DNA of 64,000 nucleotides. Source: Paraburkholderia sp. UYCP14C. Lineage in GTDB: Bacteria; Pseudomonadota; Gammaproteobacteria; Burkholderiales; Burkholderiaceae. Positions 49,779 to 58,605 of this stretch are shown here, in pieces. Each line of letters opens with the position of its first letter. Positions within the stretch are counted from its first letter, which is position 1. Location: positions 1 to 64,000 of the forward strand of contig NZ_SELS01000004.1 in the NCBI RefSeq assembly GCF_004197395.1, given 5' to 3'. The notes below the pieces were generated by a model that was not told the DNA's origin, ran no database searches, and was given only the letters and a program-made list of their open reading frames with translations. Position numbers and translations under genes: made by a program.

Positions 49779-51352
49779 TGCAGTGCTTTCCCCGCCTCGA
49801 CCTTGGTATGAGCGCCCCGGAACTCGACGCCGAGCGAGAGCGGCGTCGTGTCGGCGAATGGCGTGACGACGCGAAAGGCGCCGTCGTGTTCGACGATTTG
49901 CGCGAGCGATCTGAAGCGCAGGAAATCGAGCGCGGCTTCTTCGTGCAGGAACAGCGGCCGCTGCGCGTTGGCGCGGATGTAGGCGATGAACTGCTCGTGC
50001 GCGTCGATGCGCGCCGCCTCGTCGGACCAGCCGTACGCGTAGCGCTCGGAGAACGGATGGTCGAGGTAGCCGAACAGCGTGTTGGTCGCGTACGCGTAGT
50101 CGAAGGCCTGCTTGAAAACCGCGAGCGGATCGCCCTCTTTCAGCATGCAGTCGCCGTGCAGCATGCACTGCTGGCTATGGCCGACGAAGCCCGCCGGCAG
50201 TCCCGCCATCGCGCCGCCGCGTGCGCTCAGAAACTCGGGATCGTTGCGGATGATGCCGCCGATGCAGCCCGCGTAGCCTGCATCGATAAGACCGCGCATC
50301 GCGTACGGCGGCGACTGGTGAAACGGCGACACCGCGTAGCGCACCGGCACACCGGTCGCGCGTTCGAGCAGTTCGGCCGATTGCGTCCCTTCCGCGATCG
50401 CAGTGTCGTAGCTGCCGCCCCAGTTCGGCGAGTGCGTCGCCGTATGCGACAGCACCGCGCCCTGCTGCCGGTCGGCGAGCAGTTCGCGCAGGATGTCGTG
50501 CTGGCCGCCGCGTTGCAGATTCTGCGTGTGTACCGCGAGCGTGAACGGCACGCCGAGACGCCGATACGCGTCCCATAGCGGGCGCGCCGATTCGACGTCT
50601 TCGTCGCAATCGAGCCGCGACGTGATCGCCGCATCGTAGCCCCACGGCAGTTCGCTCAGCACCGGCTGACACGGCAGCGCATCGGACCGGTAATCAGACA
50701 GAAACTGCTCGACGAGGCGCCATTCGAACGAATCGCACGGGCCGACCGGCCGGTTGAACCACAGCACGCCCGAGGCGCCGGCATCCCACAGCGCCGCGTA
50801 CGCGAACTGTCGCTCGCCGTTGACGACGACCGCGGCCAACTCCGCTTCGGCCGGTACGTCAGGCGCTTGCGCGAGCGCCCAGATCGAGCCGTCGGCGCGA
50901 ATCGCGCCGTAGCCGAGGTTGTTCCATTCGTCGGTGAAATCGAAGCGCTCGAACGGACGATGCCATGCCGCGCCGCCGAGTGTCCGCGCGAGCGCGCCGT
51001 AGCGCACCGCCGCCGCGCTTTCGCGCGACTCGCCCGAAGGCGCCGATGCACTGCGGCTCGCTTGCGCCAGCTCGGGCGGCAGCGCCGCGGGCCGATAACG
51101 CAGATAGTCCGCGAGCGCGATCGGCATATGGCCGAACACGATCAGCTTGCGCGGCCGCTCATTCACGTAAGCGATCAGGTCGGCGCTCCACGCGTCGGGC
51201 GCGTCGACCGCGACTACTACGTCGGGCGCGATCTCGTGCAGCAGGTTGCGCGTGATCGCCTCGGCCTGGGTCGCGCTGACCGAGCGCCGCAGCGCCGCCA
51301 GCACGTATTGGCCAGCGTCGGCGCGTGCATCGGGAAACGCGACGCCGATCAT
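49775..51352 (-). CDS. Polysaccharide-deacetylase-like protein (CE4-type) with extra N-terminal domain
   Basis: A 525-residue protein. The C-terminal two thirds resemble a NodB-type CE4 domain: AITSRLDCDEDVE (about 242–254, metal-binding Asp pair), LSHTATHSPNWGG (about 301–313, His-x3-His) and MAGLPAGFVGHSQQ. The N-terminal 230 residues have no family I recognise. CE4 enzymes remove N- or O-acetyl groups from sugars, so it may deacetylate a HexNAc of the O antigen or its precursor. There is no signal peptide, which argues for a cytoplasmic substrate. ATG 51352 overlaps the next gene's stop (ATGA). It overlaps wecB in the same way, so three genes are coupled. Confidence 0.72.
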   Translation of the reverse strand: MIGVAFPDARADAGQYVLAALRRSVSATQAEAITRNLLHEIAPDVVVAVDAPDAWSADLIAYVNERPRKLIVFGHMPIALADYLRYRPAALPPELAQASRSASAPSGESRESAAAVRYGALARTLGGAAWHRPFERFDFTDEWNNLGYGAIRADGSIWALAQAPDVPAEAELAAVVVNGERQFAYAALWDAGASGVLWFNRPVGPCDSFEWRLVEQFLSDYRSDALPCQPVLSELPWGYDAAITSRLDCDEDVESARPLWDAYRRLGVPFTLAVHTQNLQRGGQHDILRELLADRQQGAVLSHTATHSPNWGGSYDTAIAEGTQSAELLERATGVPVRYAVSPFHQSPPYAMRGLIDAGYAGCIGGIIRNDPEFLSARGGAMAGLPAGFVGHSQQCMLHGDCMLKEGDPLAVFKQAFDYAYATNTLFGYLDHPFSERYAYGWSDEAARIDAHEQFIAYIRANAQRPLFLHEEAALDFLRFRSLAQIVEHDGAFRVVTPFADTTPLSLGVEFRGAHTKVEAGKALQ

Positions 51353-52731
51353 GCGCTCACCACGTGGCGGAATTTGGCGCGGCTGCCCACGCGCACGAAA
51401 TCGTCGTGACCGACGTAGGCGATCGTGAACGCGTCCTGCCAGAAGTGGCGCAGCTTCGCGGTCGTCTCCTCCGCGTTCGCGTGCGGTTCGAGCACGATGC
51501 GCAACGTGGGCGGCGTCGTGCGCAGATCGATCTGGAATTCCTGGATGCCGCCGACGCGGTGATCGAGCATGTCCTGGATGTGGTGCGTCGGATGCGCGAC
51601 GCCGTTGATCGGCACGACGTCGTGAATCCGGCCGACCACGTCGGTCAGGAAGAAGCCCTTGTCCGTCTCCTGCACGCGCGCGAGGTCGCCGGTCGTGTAG
51701 CGGATCAACGGCATCAGCCGGTTGCGGAAACCGGTGAACACGAGCTCGTGCGCGCCGTCGGGGTTGTCGGGCGCGACGCGGCTTTCCGGCCAGCCTTCCG
51801 ATTCGAGGATCTGGAAGCCGCCTTCATGACCGTCGAGCTCGTAAGCCATCACGCCGAGCTCGGCGAGGCCGTAGCGGTCGATCACGCGGCAGCGCAACGC
51901 CTTCGCGATCATCTCGCGCGCATGCGGCTCGAGCAGCTCGCCGCTCGATTCGAACACCTGGAACGCTTTGCCGCCGCCGTACTTGCGTTGTACGTAGCAG
52001 GCGAGCGCGTACATCGTCGACGGATGCGAGTGCGCGAGATACGGGCGCCGGCGCTTCAACGTGCGCCACATTTCCTCGAGGCCCTGATCGTCGATACGGT
52101 CGAAGAAGATGTTGCTGCGGTTCATCGCGAAGCATTTGAAGTCTTCGCGCGACGGCCACTCGGGCACCACCTGATCCGGGAAACGGCATGCGAAGTGCAG
52201 CTCCGAGCGATGGCGCAGCTTGCCGATCCGCTCGCGGCAATAGTTGGTGACCGCCGACGAATAATCGGCGCCTTGCTGGTCGTAGTAGATCGTCGTAGAG
52301 AGGCCGGTCGAGCCGCCGGTCTTGCACGCGTGGTGCTGGCCCGCCACGAGCGGCCCCGACAGCAGACGCGGCCCCTGCTCGCGGATGATGTCCTTGGTCA
52401 GATACGGCAGCTCTTCCAGGTAGCGCGGGTCGTCCTTGACCCTGGCGGGATCGAACTGCTTCGCCTGGAACAGGTCGCGATAGTAAGGCACCGTCGCGCC
52501 GGCGAATTCGAGCGTGGCGACCAGCCGTTCGAGCGCGATGCGGCGGCGATGCGGCATCGGCAGCGAATAGTGCTCGCGCAGCTCGCGGATTTTCGGGCGC
52601 ACATTGCGTTTTTCGGCGTTCTCCGCGATCGGATACGCAATATAGCCGCCCGCGAAACCCTTCAGCGTGCGAAACGGCTGACGCACGAGCAGGGATTCGG
52701 AGTAGCGCAGAAATGGGTGATTAGCTCGCAT
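51349..52731 (-). CDS. PaaK/CapK-like adenylate-forming enzyme
   Basis: A 460-residue protein. KTGGSTGLSTTIYYDQQG (about 135–152) is the ATP-binding loop. YLAHSHPSTMYALA, FESSGELLEPHA, DRYGLAELG (about 285–293) and RYTTGDLARV (about 344–353) are in the order of phenylacetate-CoA-ligase-like AMP-forming enzymes, and a C-terminal domain follows. Family members in capsule loci (CapK) are thought to activate a carboxylic acid and pass it to the polymer, as an amide or ester. The first codon is ATG 52731; TTG one codon earlier is less likely. The substrate acid and transfer partner are unknown. The deacetylase-like gene downstream could free an amine to accept it. Confidence 0.85.
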   Translation of the reverse strand: MRANHPFLRYSESLLVRQPFRTLKGFAGGYIAYPIAENAEKRNVRPKIRELREHYSLPMPHRRRIALERLVATLEFAGATVPYYRDLFQAKQFDPARVKDDPRYLEELPYLTKDIIREQGPRLLSGPLVAGQHHACKTGGSTGLSTTIYYDQQGADYSSAVTNYCRERIGKLRHRSELHFACRFPDQVVPEWPSREDFKCFAMNRSNIFFDRIDDQGLEEMWRTLKRRRPYLAHSHPSTMYALACYVQRKYGGGKAFQVFESSGELLEPHAREMIAKALRCRVIDRYGLAELGVMAYELDGHEGGFQILESEGWPESRVAPDNPDGAHELVFTGFRNRLMPLIRYTTGDLARVQETDKGFFLTDVVGRIHDVVPINGVAHPTHHIQDMLDHRVGGIQEFQIDLRTTPPTLRIVLEPHANAEETTAKLRHFWQDAFTIAYVGHDDFVRVGSRAKFRHVVSA

Positions 52732-52935
52732 CAAATTCGAACCTTGTTACGCCTCGGGGTCTGCCACGAGGGTGTTGCTGAACTGCGGGACTGGACTGGC
52801 TTGCGACGGAGCGCGGTGTAGCCGATGAGCCGATGGAATTTTGCCTGCCGCCGTCGCGTTCTCGGGTCGCACGTCGCTTCCCGGCGCGTGTGCCGCAGGC
52901 GCAGCAACCGCCAGGGCGGTCGCGCGCCCGCGTGC

Positions 52936-53712
52936 TCAGTGCGGCAACTGCGCGGCGTGGGTAATGAGCGGCTCGTCGGTTTTTTCCGGCGGCAGCACGG
53001 GTTCGTCGGCGACCATCTTGCCGTGCTCCATCGAGATCTTGCGGTTGCATACGCGCGCGACCAGCGACGGATCGTGCGACGCCACCACCAGCAGCGCCGC
53101 CTTGCCGACGAGGCCTTCCAGACGCACGGCAGCCTTCACGCTGAACTCGGCGTCGCCGACGCTCAGCCATTCGTCCATGATCAGGATGTCGGCTTCGACG
53201 CTCGTCGAGATCGCGAACGCGAGGCGCAGCATCATCCCGCTCGAATAGGTGCGCACCGGCAGATTCAGGTAGTCGCCGAGTTCGCTGAAGTCGGCGATCT
53301 CGTCGATCTTGCTGCGGATGCGCGCGGGCTTCAGCCCGTCGAGAATGCCGCGCAGATAGATGTTTTCGAAGCCGGTCGCGTCGGGGTCGAGGCCCATCGA
53401 CACGTCGAGCAGCGACGCGATCTTGCCCTGCACCTTCAGCTCGCCGCGCACCGGCGCATAGACGCCCGACAGCGTGCGCAACAGCGTCGTCTTGCCCGAG
53501 CCGTTGTGGCCGATCAGGCCGATGCGCTCGCCTTCGCCGAACGTGAAGCTCAGGTCGTCGATGGCGCGGACGATCGCATGGCGACCCGCGTCCTGGCCGA
53601 TCCGGCCGCCCGTCGTCAGATTGAGCACCGCCTTCTTGAGCGAGCGATGCGAGTTCTCGTAAATCGGAAATTCGACGGAGATGTTACGAGCGACAATCGA
53701 TGAAGAACTCAC
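52936..53712 (-). CDS. wzt: Wzt: O-antigen ABC transporter ATP-binding protein (short form)
   Basis: A 258-residue ATPase. GLIGHNGSGKTTLLRTLSG (about 86–104) is Walker A, YSSGMMLRLAFA (about 156–167) the signature motif and ILIMDEWLSVGD (about 176–187) Walker B, with a switch His in ASHDPSL. It lacks the roughly 150-residue C-terminal carbohydrate-binding domain of the Wzt proteins that read a capped chain end. It belongs with the Klebsiella O2a / KpsT type, where chain length is set otherwise. GTG 53712 starts four bases after the wzm stop. It energises export of the undecaprenyl-linked polymer made by this block. Confidence 0.95.
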   Translation of the reverse strand: MSSSSIVARNISVEFPIYENSHRSLKKAVLNLTTGGRIGQDAGRHAIVRAIDDLSFTFGEGERIGLIGHNGSGKTTLLRTLSGVYAPVRGELKVQGKIASLLDVSMGLDPDATGFENIYLRGILDGLKPARIRSKIDEIADFSELGDYLNLPVRTYSSGMMLRLAFAISTSVEADILIMDEWLSVGDAEFSVKAAVRLEGLVGKAALLVVASHDPSLVARVCNRKISMEHGKMVADEPVLPPEKTDEPLITHAAQLPH

Positions 53713-53716
53713 AATA

Positions 53717-54535
53717 TCAAAGCCAGTAAGGAACGCGATTACGGAAACGCTTCATCAGCATCTGCGAGAACGCAAAGCCGACGATCAGCAGGCCAATCGA
53801 CCACGCCCACGACTCCCAGTGGGTCGGGCGACCGGTGAGCGGCGCGCGCACGGTTTCGATCAGGTGATAGAGCGGGTTGTATTCGGCGACCCACGCGCGG
53901 TCCTTCAGGATTTCCGGCGACCACATGACCGGCGTGAAGAAGAACACGACCTGGATCAGGTTCGTGACGATCGGCGGAATGTCGCGAAAGCGCGCGCACA
54001 GCACGCCGAGCGTGACGCCGAGCCACACGCCGTGCATCAGCAGGATCACGAGCGCGAATGGCACCAGCACGATTTCCCAGCCCGGCCAGTGACCGAACAC
54101 GATCAGCAGCACGACGACGACCGGCAGGCTGTGCAGCAGGATCACGAAGTTGCGCCACGCGATGCGGCATACGTGGACGGTGAGTGGCAGCCTGATCTGC
54201 TTGATCAGATAGGCCGAGCCGATGAAGGCCATGCAGCCCTCGTTGGCGACCGACGCCAGATACGCCCACACCACCAGACCCACCGCCAGATACGGCAGAT
54301 AGTCGGAGATTTCCTGGTGCAGCAGCGTCGAGTACAACGCGCCGAGCACGACCACCATGATGATCGTGCTCAGCGTGAACCAGAACGGCCCGAGCACCGA
54401 GCGGCGATAACGCTGCCGGATGTCGTGCCAGCCGAGCGTGCCCCAGACCCGCACCGCTTTCATGCCGACCAGCAGGTCGTTGCGCTCGTTGTGACGTGTC
54501 AGGTCTTCCGAGTCGTTGGTAAAACTGATATCCAT
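53717..54535 (-). CDS. wzm: Wzm: O-antigen ABC transporter permease
   Basis: A 272-residue permease with six membrane helices. RYRRSVLGPFWFTLSTIIMV (about 43–62) and NPLYHLIETVRAPL (about 220–233) are the ABC-2 type hallmarks seen in Wzm, KpsM and TagG. With Wzt it moves the finished polymer to the periplasm, for ligation to lipid A-core by WaaL. The N-terminal cytoplasmic helix (MDISFTNDSEDLTRHNER) is typical. ATG 54535 starts one base after the manC stop. The pair is on the same strand as manC, so the block manC–wzm–wzt looks like one transcript. Confidence 0.95.
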   Translation of the reverse strand: MDISFTNDSEDLTRHNERNDLLVGMKAVRVWGTLGWHDIRQRYRRSVLGPFWFTLSTIIMVVVLGALYSTLLHQEISDYLPYLAVGLVVWAYLASVANEGCMAFIGSAYLIKQIRLPLTVHVCRIAWRNFVILLHSLPVVVVLLIVFGHWPGWEIVLVPFALVILLMHGVWLGVTLGVLCARFRDIPPIVTNLIQVVFFFTPVMWSPEILKDRAWVAEYNPLYHLIETVRAPLTGRPTHWESWAWSIGLLIVGFAFSQMLMKRFRNRVPYWL

Positions 54536-54536
54536 C

Positions 54537-55952
54537 TCAAGTACGTCCGTAAATGTCTTCGAAGCGAACGATATCGTCTTCGCCCAGATATTCGCCGCTT
54601 TGCACTTCGATCATCACGAGCTCGACCACACCCGGATTTTCGAGGCGATGTTTGTGACCCGCCGGGATATAGGTCGACTCGTTGGTCGACACGAAGAATT
54701 CCTTCTCGCCGTTGACGACCTTCGCCATGCCGCTCACCACGACCCAATGCTCGTTGCGGTGATGATGCATCTGCAGGCTCAGGCTCGCGCCCGGCTTCAC
54801 CTCGATGCGCTTGATCTTGAAGCGCGGCCCCTCTTCGAGCACCGAGTACGTGCCCCACGGCCGATGCACGGTGCGATGCACCTTGTAGGTCTCGTGGCCG
54901 CGCGACTTCAGCTCCGCGAAAATCTGCTTCACGTCCTGCGCGCGATCCTTGTGCGCGACGAGCAACGCGTCGGGCGTGTCGATCACGATCAGGTTGTCGA
55001 TGCCGACCGCGCCGATCAGGCGTCCGCCGCTGCGCAGATACGAGTTCTTCACGTCGACGAGCAGCGCCTCGCCTTCGACGCGGTTGCCGCTGGCATCGGC
55101 CGGCGACAGGTCGGACAGCGCGGTCCACGAGCCGACGTCGGTCCAGCCGAGATCGCAGCACACGACCGCCGCATGCTCGCACTTCTCCATCACCGCATAG
55201 TCGAACGACAGCTCCGGCACCGCGCCGAAGCAGTTCGGCTCGAGCCGCACCTGCGCACCGCTCTTGCCTTCGGCGGACGGCGATTTGTCCATGCATTCGG
55301 CCGCGGCATCGAGAATGTCCGGACAATGCTCGCGCATTTCCTTCAGGATCGTGCCCGCGGTGAAGCAGAACATGCCCGAGTTCCACACGAACTTGCCCGA
55401 CGCCAGATACTCGCGGGCCTTCTCGAGCGACGGCTTTTCGACGAAGCGCACGACCCGCTCGCCATCTGCTTCGATATAGCCGTAGCCGGTTTCGGGCGTG
55501 TCCGGATGCATGCCGAAGGTGACCACCTTGCCCGCTTGCGCAAGCGTCTGCGCACGCGCGACCGCCGCCGCGAACGCGGTCTGATCCGCGATCAGATGAT
55601 CGGCGGCGAGCACCAGCATCACGGTGCCGTCGCCGTGCGCCTTGGCCGTGTGCAAGGCCGCCGTGGCGACCGCCGCGGCCGTGTTGCGGCCGAACGGTTC
55701 GAGAATGAACGAGGTCGCGATGTTCTTGCCGTTCACCTCGCGGAAGTCGTCTTCGGTCTTGAAGAACAGCTCACGGTTGGTTACCGTGAGCACTTCCTTC
55801 ACACCGGGCAACGCGACCGCGCGCAGGAAGGCTTTCTGCAGCAGGCTTTCGCCGTCCGCGAGACGGATGAACGGCTTCGGGTGCGATTCGCGCGAAACCG
55901 GCCAGAGCCGCGATCCCGCTCCGCCGCACAGAATGATCGGTAACAAACTCAC
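54537..55952 (-). CDS. manC: Mannose-1-phosphate guanylyltransferase / mannose-6-phosphate isomerase
   Basis: A 471-residue bifunctional enzyme. LCGGAGSRLWPVSRESHPKP (8–27) is the nucleotidyltransferase signature with the KP of the catalytic loop, and FVEKP and GWTDVGSW (about 160s and 256) are family marks. The C-terminal cupin has KRIEVKPGASLSLQMHHHRN (about 395–414) with the isomerase metal ligands, and GHKHRLENPG. It makes mannose 1-phosphate into GDP-mannose, the base of the mannose, rhamnose and perosamine branches here. GTG 55952 follows AGAGG by seven bases. The start of a minus-strand run manC–wzm–wzt is preceded by a 277-base gap with no clear promoter. Confidence 0.95.
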   Translation of the reverse strand: MSLLPIILCGGAGSRLWPVSRESHPKPFIRLADGESLLQKAFLRAVALPGVKEVLTVTNRELFFKTEDDFREVNGKNIATSFILEPFGRNTAAAVATAALHTAKAHGDGTVMLVLAADHLIADQTAFAAAVARAQTLAQAGKVVTFGMHPDTPETGYGYIEADGERVVRFVEKPSLEKAREYLASGKFVWNSGMFCFTAGTILKEMREHCPDILDAAAECMDKSPSAEGKSGAQVRLEPNCFGAVPELSFDYAVMEKCEHAAVVCCDLGWTDVGSWTALSDLSPADASGNRVEGEALLVDVKNSYLRSGGRLIGAVGIDNLIVIDTPDALLVAHKDRAQDVKQIFAELKSRGHETYKVHRTVHRPWGTYSVLEEGPRFKIKRIEVKPGASLSLQMHHHRNEHWVVVSGMAKVVNGEKEFFVSTNESTYIPAGHKHRLENPGVVELVMIEVQSGEYLGEDDIVRFEDIYGRT

Positions 55953-56229
55953 AGATGCCTCTCAATACCGTATTTATGACGCGGCCATACTGGCTTGCAC
56001 ACCGTTGACGCACACGTTTGCAATCTACTGCGCATAGAACGTTAAAACCGCGCCTGGAACGAGCGACATTCTACCGCCGCCCCCTTTCACGATTGTTAGG
56101 GAACAATCGTACCGGTCGGGACCAGATCACGACGAAGTGCTGGCGAGCGACGTGCGCAGCAGGGCGTCCGATGCGGCATGTTTGCCCGGCCGCATCGGCG
56201 CTCGCGAGCCGTCACGTCGCAACCGCGAC

Positions 56230-57156
56230 TCAGGCGCGCGCCGCCGGCGACTTCGGAAAACCGTCAGTCAGGCACAGCTTCAGCGCATCGCGCCAATGCG
56301 GCGCGGCGAGCCCGAACACGCGCGCCAGCTTGTCGTTCGACATTCTGGAATTGGCTGGACGCTTCGCGGGCGTCGGGTAATCCGACGCGGGAATCGGTAG
56401 CGTGTTCGGCTTGTTCGGCAAATCCGCGAGCTCGAAGATCGCCGACGCGAAGCCGTGCCACGACGTCGAGTCGCCCGCGCACAGGTGATAGATGCCCGAA
56501 CGCTCGCTCCACCACTTCGCGCTGTCGTCGGCGGCGAAGGACTGCGCGCACAGATGGGCGGTCAGCGTCGCGATCGTGTTGCACCAGGTGGGCGCGCCGA
56601 ACTGGTCGGCGACGACCTTCAACTCGGGGCGATCGGCGCCGAGCCGCAGCATTGTCAGCAGAAAGTTCTTGCCGCGGGTGCCGTACACCCAGCTCGTGCG
56701 CAATACGAGGTGATTTACGCCGCTCGCCGCGATCGCCTGCTCGCCCGCGAGCTTGGTGGCGCCGTAGACGTTTTGCGGATCGGTCGGATCGTCTTCGACG
56801 TAAGCGCCTTGTTTCGTGCCGTTGAACACGTAGTCGGTCGAATAGTGGATCAGCGCCGCGCCGAGCTTTTTCGCTTCTTCAGCGAGCACGCCCGGTGCTT
56901 CGCCGTTGATGCGCATCGCCAGATCGCGCTCTTCTTCGGCCTTGTCCACCGCCGTATAGGCGGCCGGATTGACGATCAGCGCGGGACGCACGTCGCGCAC
57001 CACCGCGCGGATCTGCTCGAGGTTCGACAGATCGAGCCGCGAGCGGTCGACCGCGACCACGTTGCCGAGCCCCTGCAGCGTGCGCGCGAGTTCGTAGCCG
57101 ACCTGGCCGTTTACGCCGGTGACGAGAATCGTGCGGTTAGCGTCGTGTGCGCTCAT
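56230..57156 (-). CDS. rfbD: dTDP-4-dehydrorhamnose reductase
   Basis: A 308-residue SDR enzyme (RmlD). ILVTGVNGQVGYELARTL (about 10–27) binds NADPH. STDYVFNGT (about 105–113) and YGATKLAGEQ (about 131–140) give the Thr/Tyr/Lys catalytic set, and LRTSWVYGTRGKNF follows. It catalyses the last step to dTDP-L-rhamnose. AAGGGAAACGC precedes ATG 57156, nine bases after the rfbC stop. It ends the rfbB–A–C–D operon. A 277-base gap without a visible gene separates it from manC. Confidence 0.95.
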   Translation of the reverse strand: MSAHDANRTILVTGVNGQVGYELARTLQGLGNVVAVDRSRLDLSNLEQIRAVVRDVRPALIVNPAAYTAVDKAEEERDLAMRINGEAPGVLAEEAKKLGAALIHYSTDYVFNGTKQGAYVEDDPTDPQNVYGATKLAGEQAIAASGVNHLVLRTSWVYGTRGKNFLLTMLRLGADRPELKVVADQFGAPTWCNTIATLTAHLCAQSFAADDSAKWWSERSGIYHLCAGDSTSWHGFASAIFELADLPNKPNTLPIPASDYPTPAKRPANSRMSNDKLARVFGLAAPHWRDALKLCLTDGFPKSPAARA

Positions 57157-57165
57157 GCGTTTCCC

Positions 57166-57717
57166 TTATGCGTAGACTTCGGCGTCGGCGAGACGCTTGC
57201 CCGCCGCATCCTTGGCCGCGAGCAGCGGCTCGAAGTCGACCGGCCATTCGATGCCGATCGCCGGATCGTTCCACACGATGCTGCGCTCGTGCTCGGGGAA
57301 CCAGTAATCCGTGGTCTTGTAGAGGAACTGCGCGGACTCCGACACCACGACGAAGCCGTGCGCGAAACCGGGCGGCACCCACAGTTGCCGATGGTTCTCG
57401 ACCGACAGCGTCACGCCGACCCACTTGCCGAAGTTCGGCGAGCTCTTGCGGATGTCGACGGCGACGTCGAACACCTCGCCCTCGACCACCCGCACGAGCT
57501 TGCCCTGCGCATGCTGGATCTGATAGTGCAGACCGCGCAACACGCCGCGGGCCGAACGCGAGTGATTGTCCTGCACGAACTCGACGCCCGGCTCGACCTT
57601 CTCGGCGAATTCGAGCGCATTGAAGCTTTCGAAGAAGAAGCCGCGCGCATCGCCGAACACCTTAGGCTCGATGATCTTGACTTCGGGCAGCGCGGTTGCG
57701 GTTACCTGGATGGCCAT
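57166..57717 (-). CDS. rfbC: dTDP-4-dehydrorhamnose 3,5-epimerase
   Basis: A 183-residue cupin (RmlC). [17 protein letters not shown] (about 21–37), the catalytic His in VLRGLHYQ (about 58–65) with [16 protein letters not shown], and [10 protein letters not shown] (about 114–123) are all present. It epimerises dTDP-4-keto-6-deoxyglucose at C3 and C5. ATG 57717 overlaps the end of rfbA by 16 bases, and no sequence upstream of it belongs to the protein. Typical length is about 180–185 residues, so the gene is complete. Confidence 0.96.
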   Translation of the reverse strand: MAIQVTATALPEVKIIEPKVFGDARGFFFESFNALEFAEKVEPGVEFVQDNHSRSARGVLRGLHYQIQHAQGKLVRVVEGEVFDVAVDIRKSSPNFGKWVGVTLSVENHRQLWVPPGFAHGFVVVSESAQFLYKTTDYWFPEHERSIVWNDPAIGIEWPVDFEPLLAAKDAAGKRLADAEVYA

Positions 57718-58595
57718 GCGACGTGATCCGTGAGAATGTTTTGCAGGTATTGCCCGTAGGCATTCTTCGCGAGCGGTTTGGCGAGCGCGAGCAGTTGCTC
57801 GCCGTCGATCCACTGACGCCGGTACGCGATCTCTTCCGGACACGCGACCACCAGACCCTGGCGCTTCTGCAGCGTCGCGATGAAGGTCGCGGCTTCGATC
57901 AGCGAATCGTGCGTGCCGGTGTCGAGCCACGCATAACCACGGCCCATGATCTCGACGTTGAGCGCCGCGTTCGCGAGGTAGCGCGAGTTCACGTCGGTGA
58001 TTTCGAGCTCGCCGCGCGCGGACGGCTTGATATCCGCGGCGATGTCGCAGACCTGCTTGTCGTAGAAGTACAGACCCGTGACCGCGTAGTTCGAACGCGG
58101 TTTCGCGGGCTTTTCCTCGATCGACAACGCGCGGAACTGCTTGTCGAATTCGACCACGCCGTAGCGCTCCGGATCCTGCACGTGATATGCGAACACGGTA
58201 GCGCCGTCGGTTTGATCGTCGGCGCGTTCGAGTTGCTTCGCCAGATCGTGACCGTAGAAGATGTTGTCGCCGAGAATCAGCGCCGACGGATCGTTGTTCA
58301 CGAACTCGCGGCCGATGATGAACGCCTGCGCGAGCCCATCCGGCGACGGCTGCACCGCGTACTGGATGTTCATGCCCCACTGGCTGCCGTCGCCGAGCAT
58401 CGCCTCGAAGCGCGGCGTGTCCTGCGGCGTGGAGATGATCAGCACATCGCGAATGCCCGCCACCATCAGCGTGGACAGCGGGTAGTAGATCATCGGCTTG
58501 TCGTACACCGGCAGCAGCTGCTTGGAGACGACGTGCGTGATCGGATACAGGCGGGTGCCGGAGCCGCCCGCGAGAATAATGCCTTTGCGCGCCAT
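57702..58595 (-). CDS. rfbA: Glucose-1-phosphate thymidylyltransferase
   Basis: A 297-residue nucleotidyltransferase (RmlA). [16 protein letters not shown] (about 4–19), [19 protein letters not shown] (about 23–41), [15 protein letters not shown] and [20 protein letters not shown] are canonical. It makes dTDP-glucose, the first step towards dTDP-L-rhamnose. ATG 58595 lies ten bases after the rfbB stop, with the same strand and no terminator. The product feedback site is likely conserved, as in other RmlA proteins. Confidence 0.96.
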   Translation of the reverse strand: MARKGIILAGGSGTRLYPITHVVSKQLLPVYDKPMIYYPLSTLMVAGIRDVLIISTPQDTPRFEAMLGDGSQWGMNIQYAVQPSPDGLAQAFIIGREFVNNDPSALILGDNIFYGHDLAKQLERADDQTDGATVFAYHVQDPERYGVVEFDKQFRALSIEEKPAKPRSNYAVTGLYFYDKQVCDIAADIKPSARGELEITDVNSRYLANAALNVEIMGRGYAWLDTGTHDSLIEAATFIATLQKRQGLVVACPEEIAYRRQWIDGEQLLALAKPLAKNAYGQYLQNILTDHVAWPSR

Positions 58596-58605
58596 TGCCG
58601 TGCCT

